Of a stretch of DNA of 7,023 bases, positions 7,021-7,023 are shown in pieces. The translations under genes were made by a program, and so were the position numbers. Each line of letters begins with the position of its first letter. The first letter of the stretch is position 1. The notes beneath the pieces were generated by a model, which saw nothing but the letters and a program-made list of their open reading frames with translations, searched no databases and was not told the DNA's origin. This DNA is from Bdellovibrionales bacterium (GTDB lineage: Bacteria > Bdellovibrionota > UBA1018 > CAIPTA01), in the NCBI GenBank assembly GCA_021730855.1, contig JAKFYM010000185.1, positions 1 to 7,023 on the forward strand, read 5' to 3'.

Positions 7021-7023
7021 CTT

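Noticed and set aside
1..7023. Mobile elements, CRISPR, tRNA or rRNA genes
   Set aside because: No transposase, integrase, direct-repeat array, tRNA cloverleaf or rRNA-like sequence was seen. Coding density is nearly complete with housekeeping genes.

Overview
The window holds five protein-coding genes and almost no non-coding DNA. It looks like an ordinary chromosomal housekeeping region of a moderately GC-rich Gram-negative bacterium. A 7TM-HD (PgpH-type) cyclic-di-AMP phosphodiesterase gene overlapping ybeY, plus a PAS/coiled-coil membrane sensor-like protein, would fit a Bdellovibrionota or other deltaproteobacteria-related lineage. That placement is an inference from gene content and style, not from a marker gene, and confidence in it is low. 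I see no mobile element, CRISPR array, tRNA or rRNA.

Layout. (1) About 3-2246, plus strand: a large membrane protein, open at the left edge, with an extracytoplasmic domain, one clear membrane helix, a PAS-like domain and a long coiled-coil C-terminus without a recognisable enzymatic output domain. (2) 2325-2954, minus strand: coaE, dephospho-CoA kinase. It is convergent with gene 1 (78 bp gap holding a small hairpin) and divergent from gene 3 (81 bp gap holding an AT-rich patch that could contain promoters). (3) 3036-5612, plus: a pgpH-type 7TM-HD phosphodiesterase. (4) 5479-6024, plus: ybeY, the endoribonuclease of rRNA maturation, which overlaps the end of gene 3 by 134 bp in another frame. 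(5) 6024-6977, plus: a fumarylacetoacetate hydrolase (FAH) family enzyme that starts inside the ybeY stop codon (TAATG). A probable intrinsic terminator follows at 6999-7020.

Genes 3-5 are packed as one plus-strand operon. PgpH hydrolyses the second messenger c-di-AMP at the membrane and YbeY acts in ribosome RNA processing. Their adjacency is a widely conserved arrangement (commonly phoH-pgpH-ybeY), but phoH is not immediately upstream here. The FAH enzyme appears to be an accessory passenger in the operon. The most interesting features are the long pgpH/ybeY overlap, which gives PgpH a low-complexity Gly/Ala/Pro tail, and the unusual C-terminus of the first protein. I found no convincing evidence of a wholly new system.
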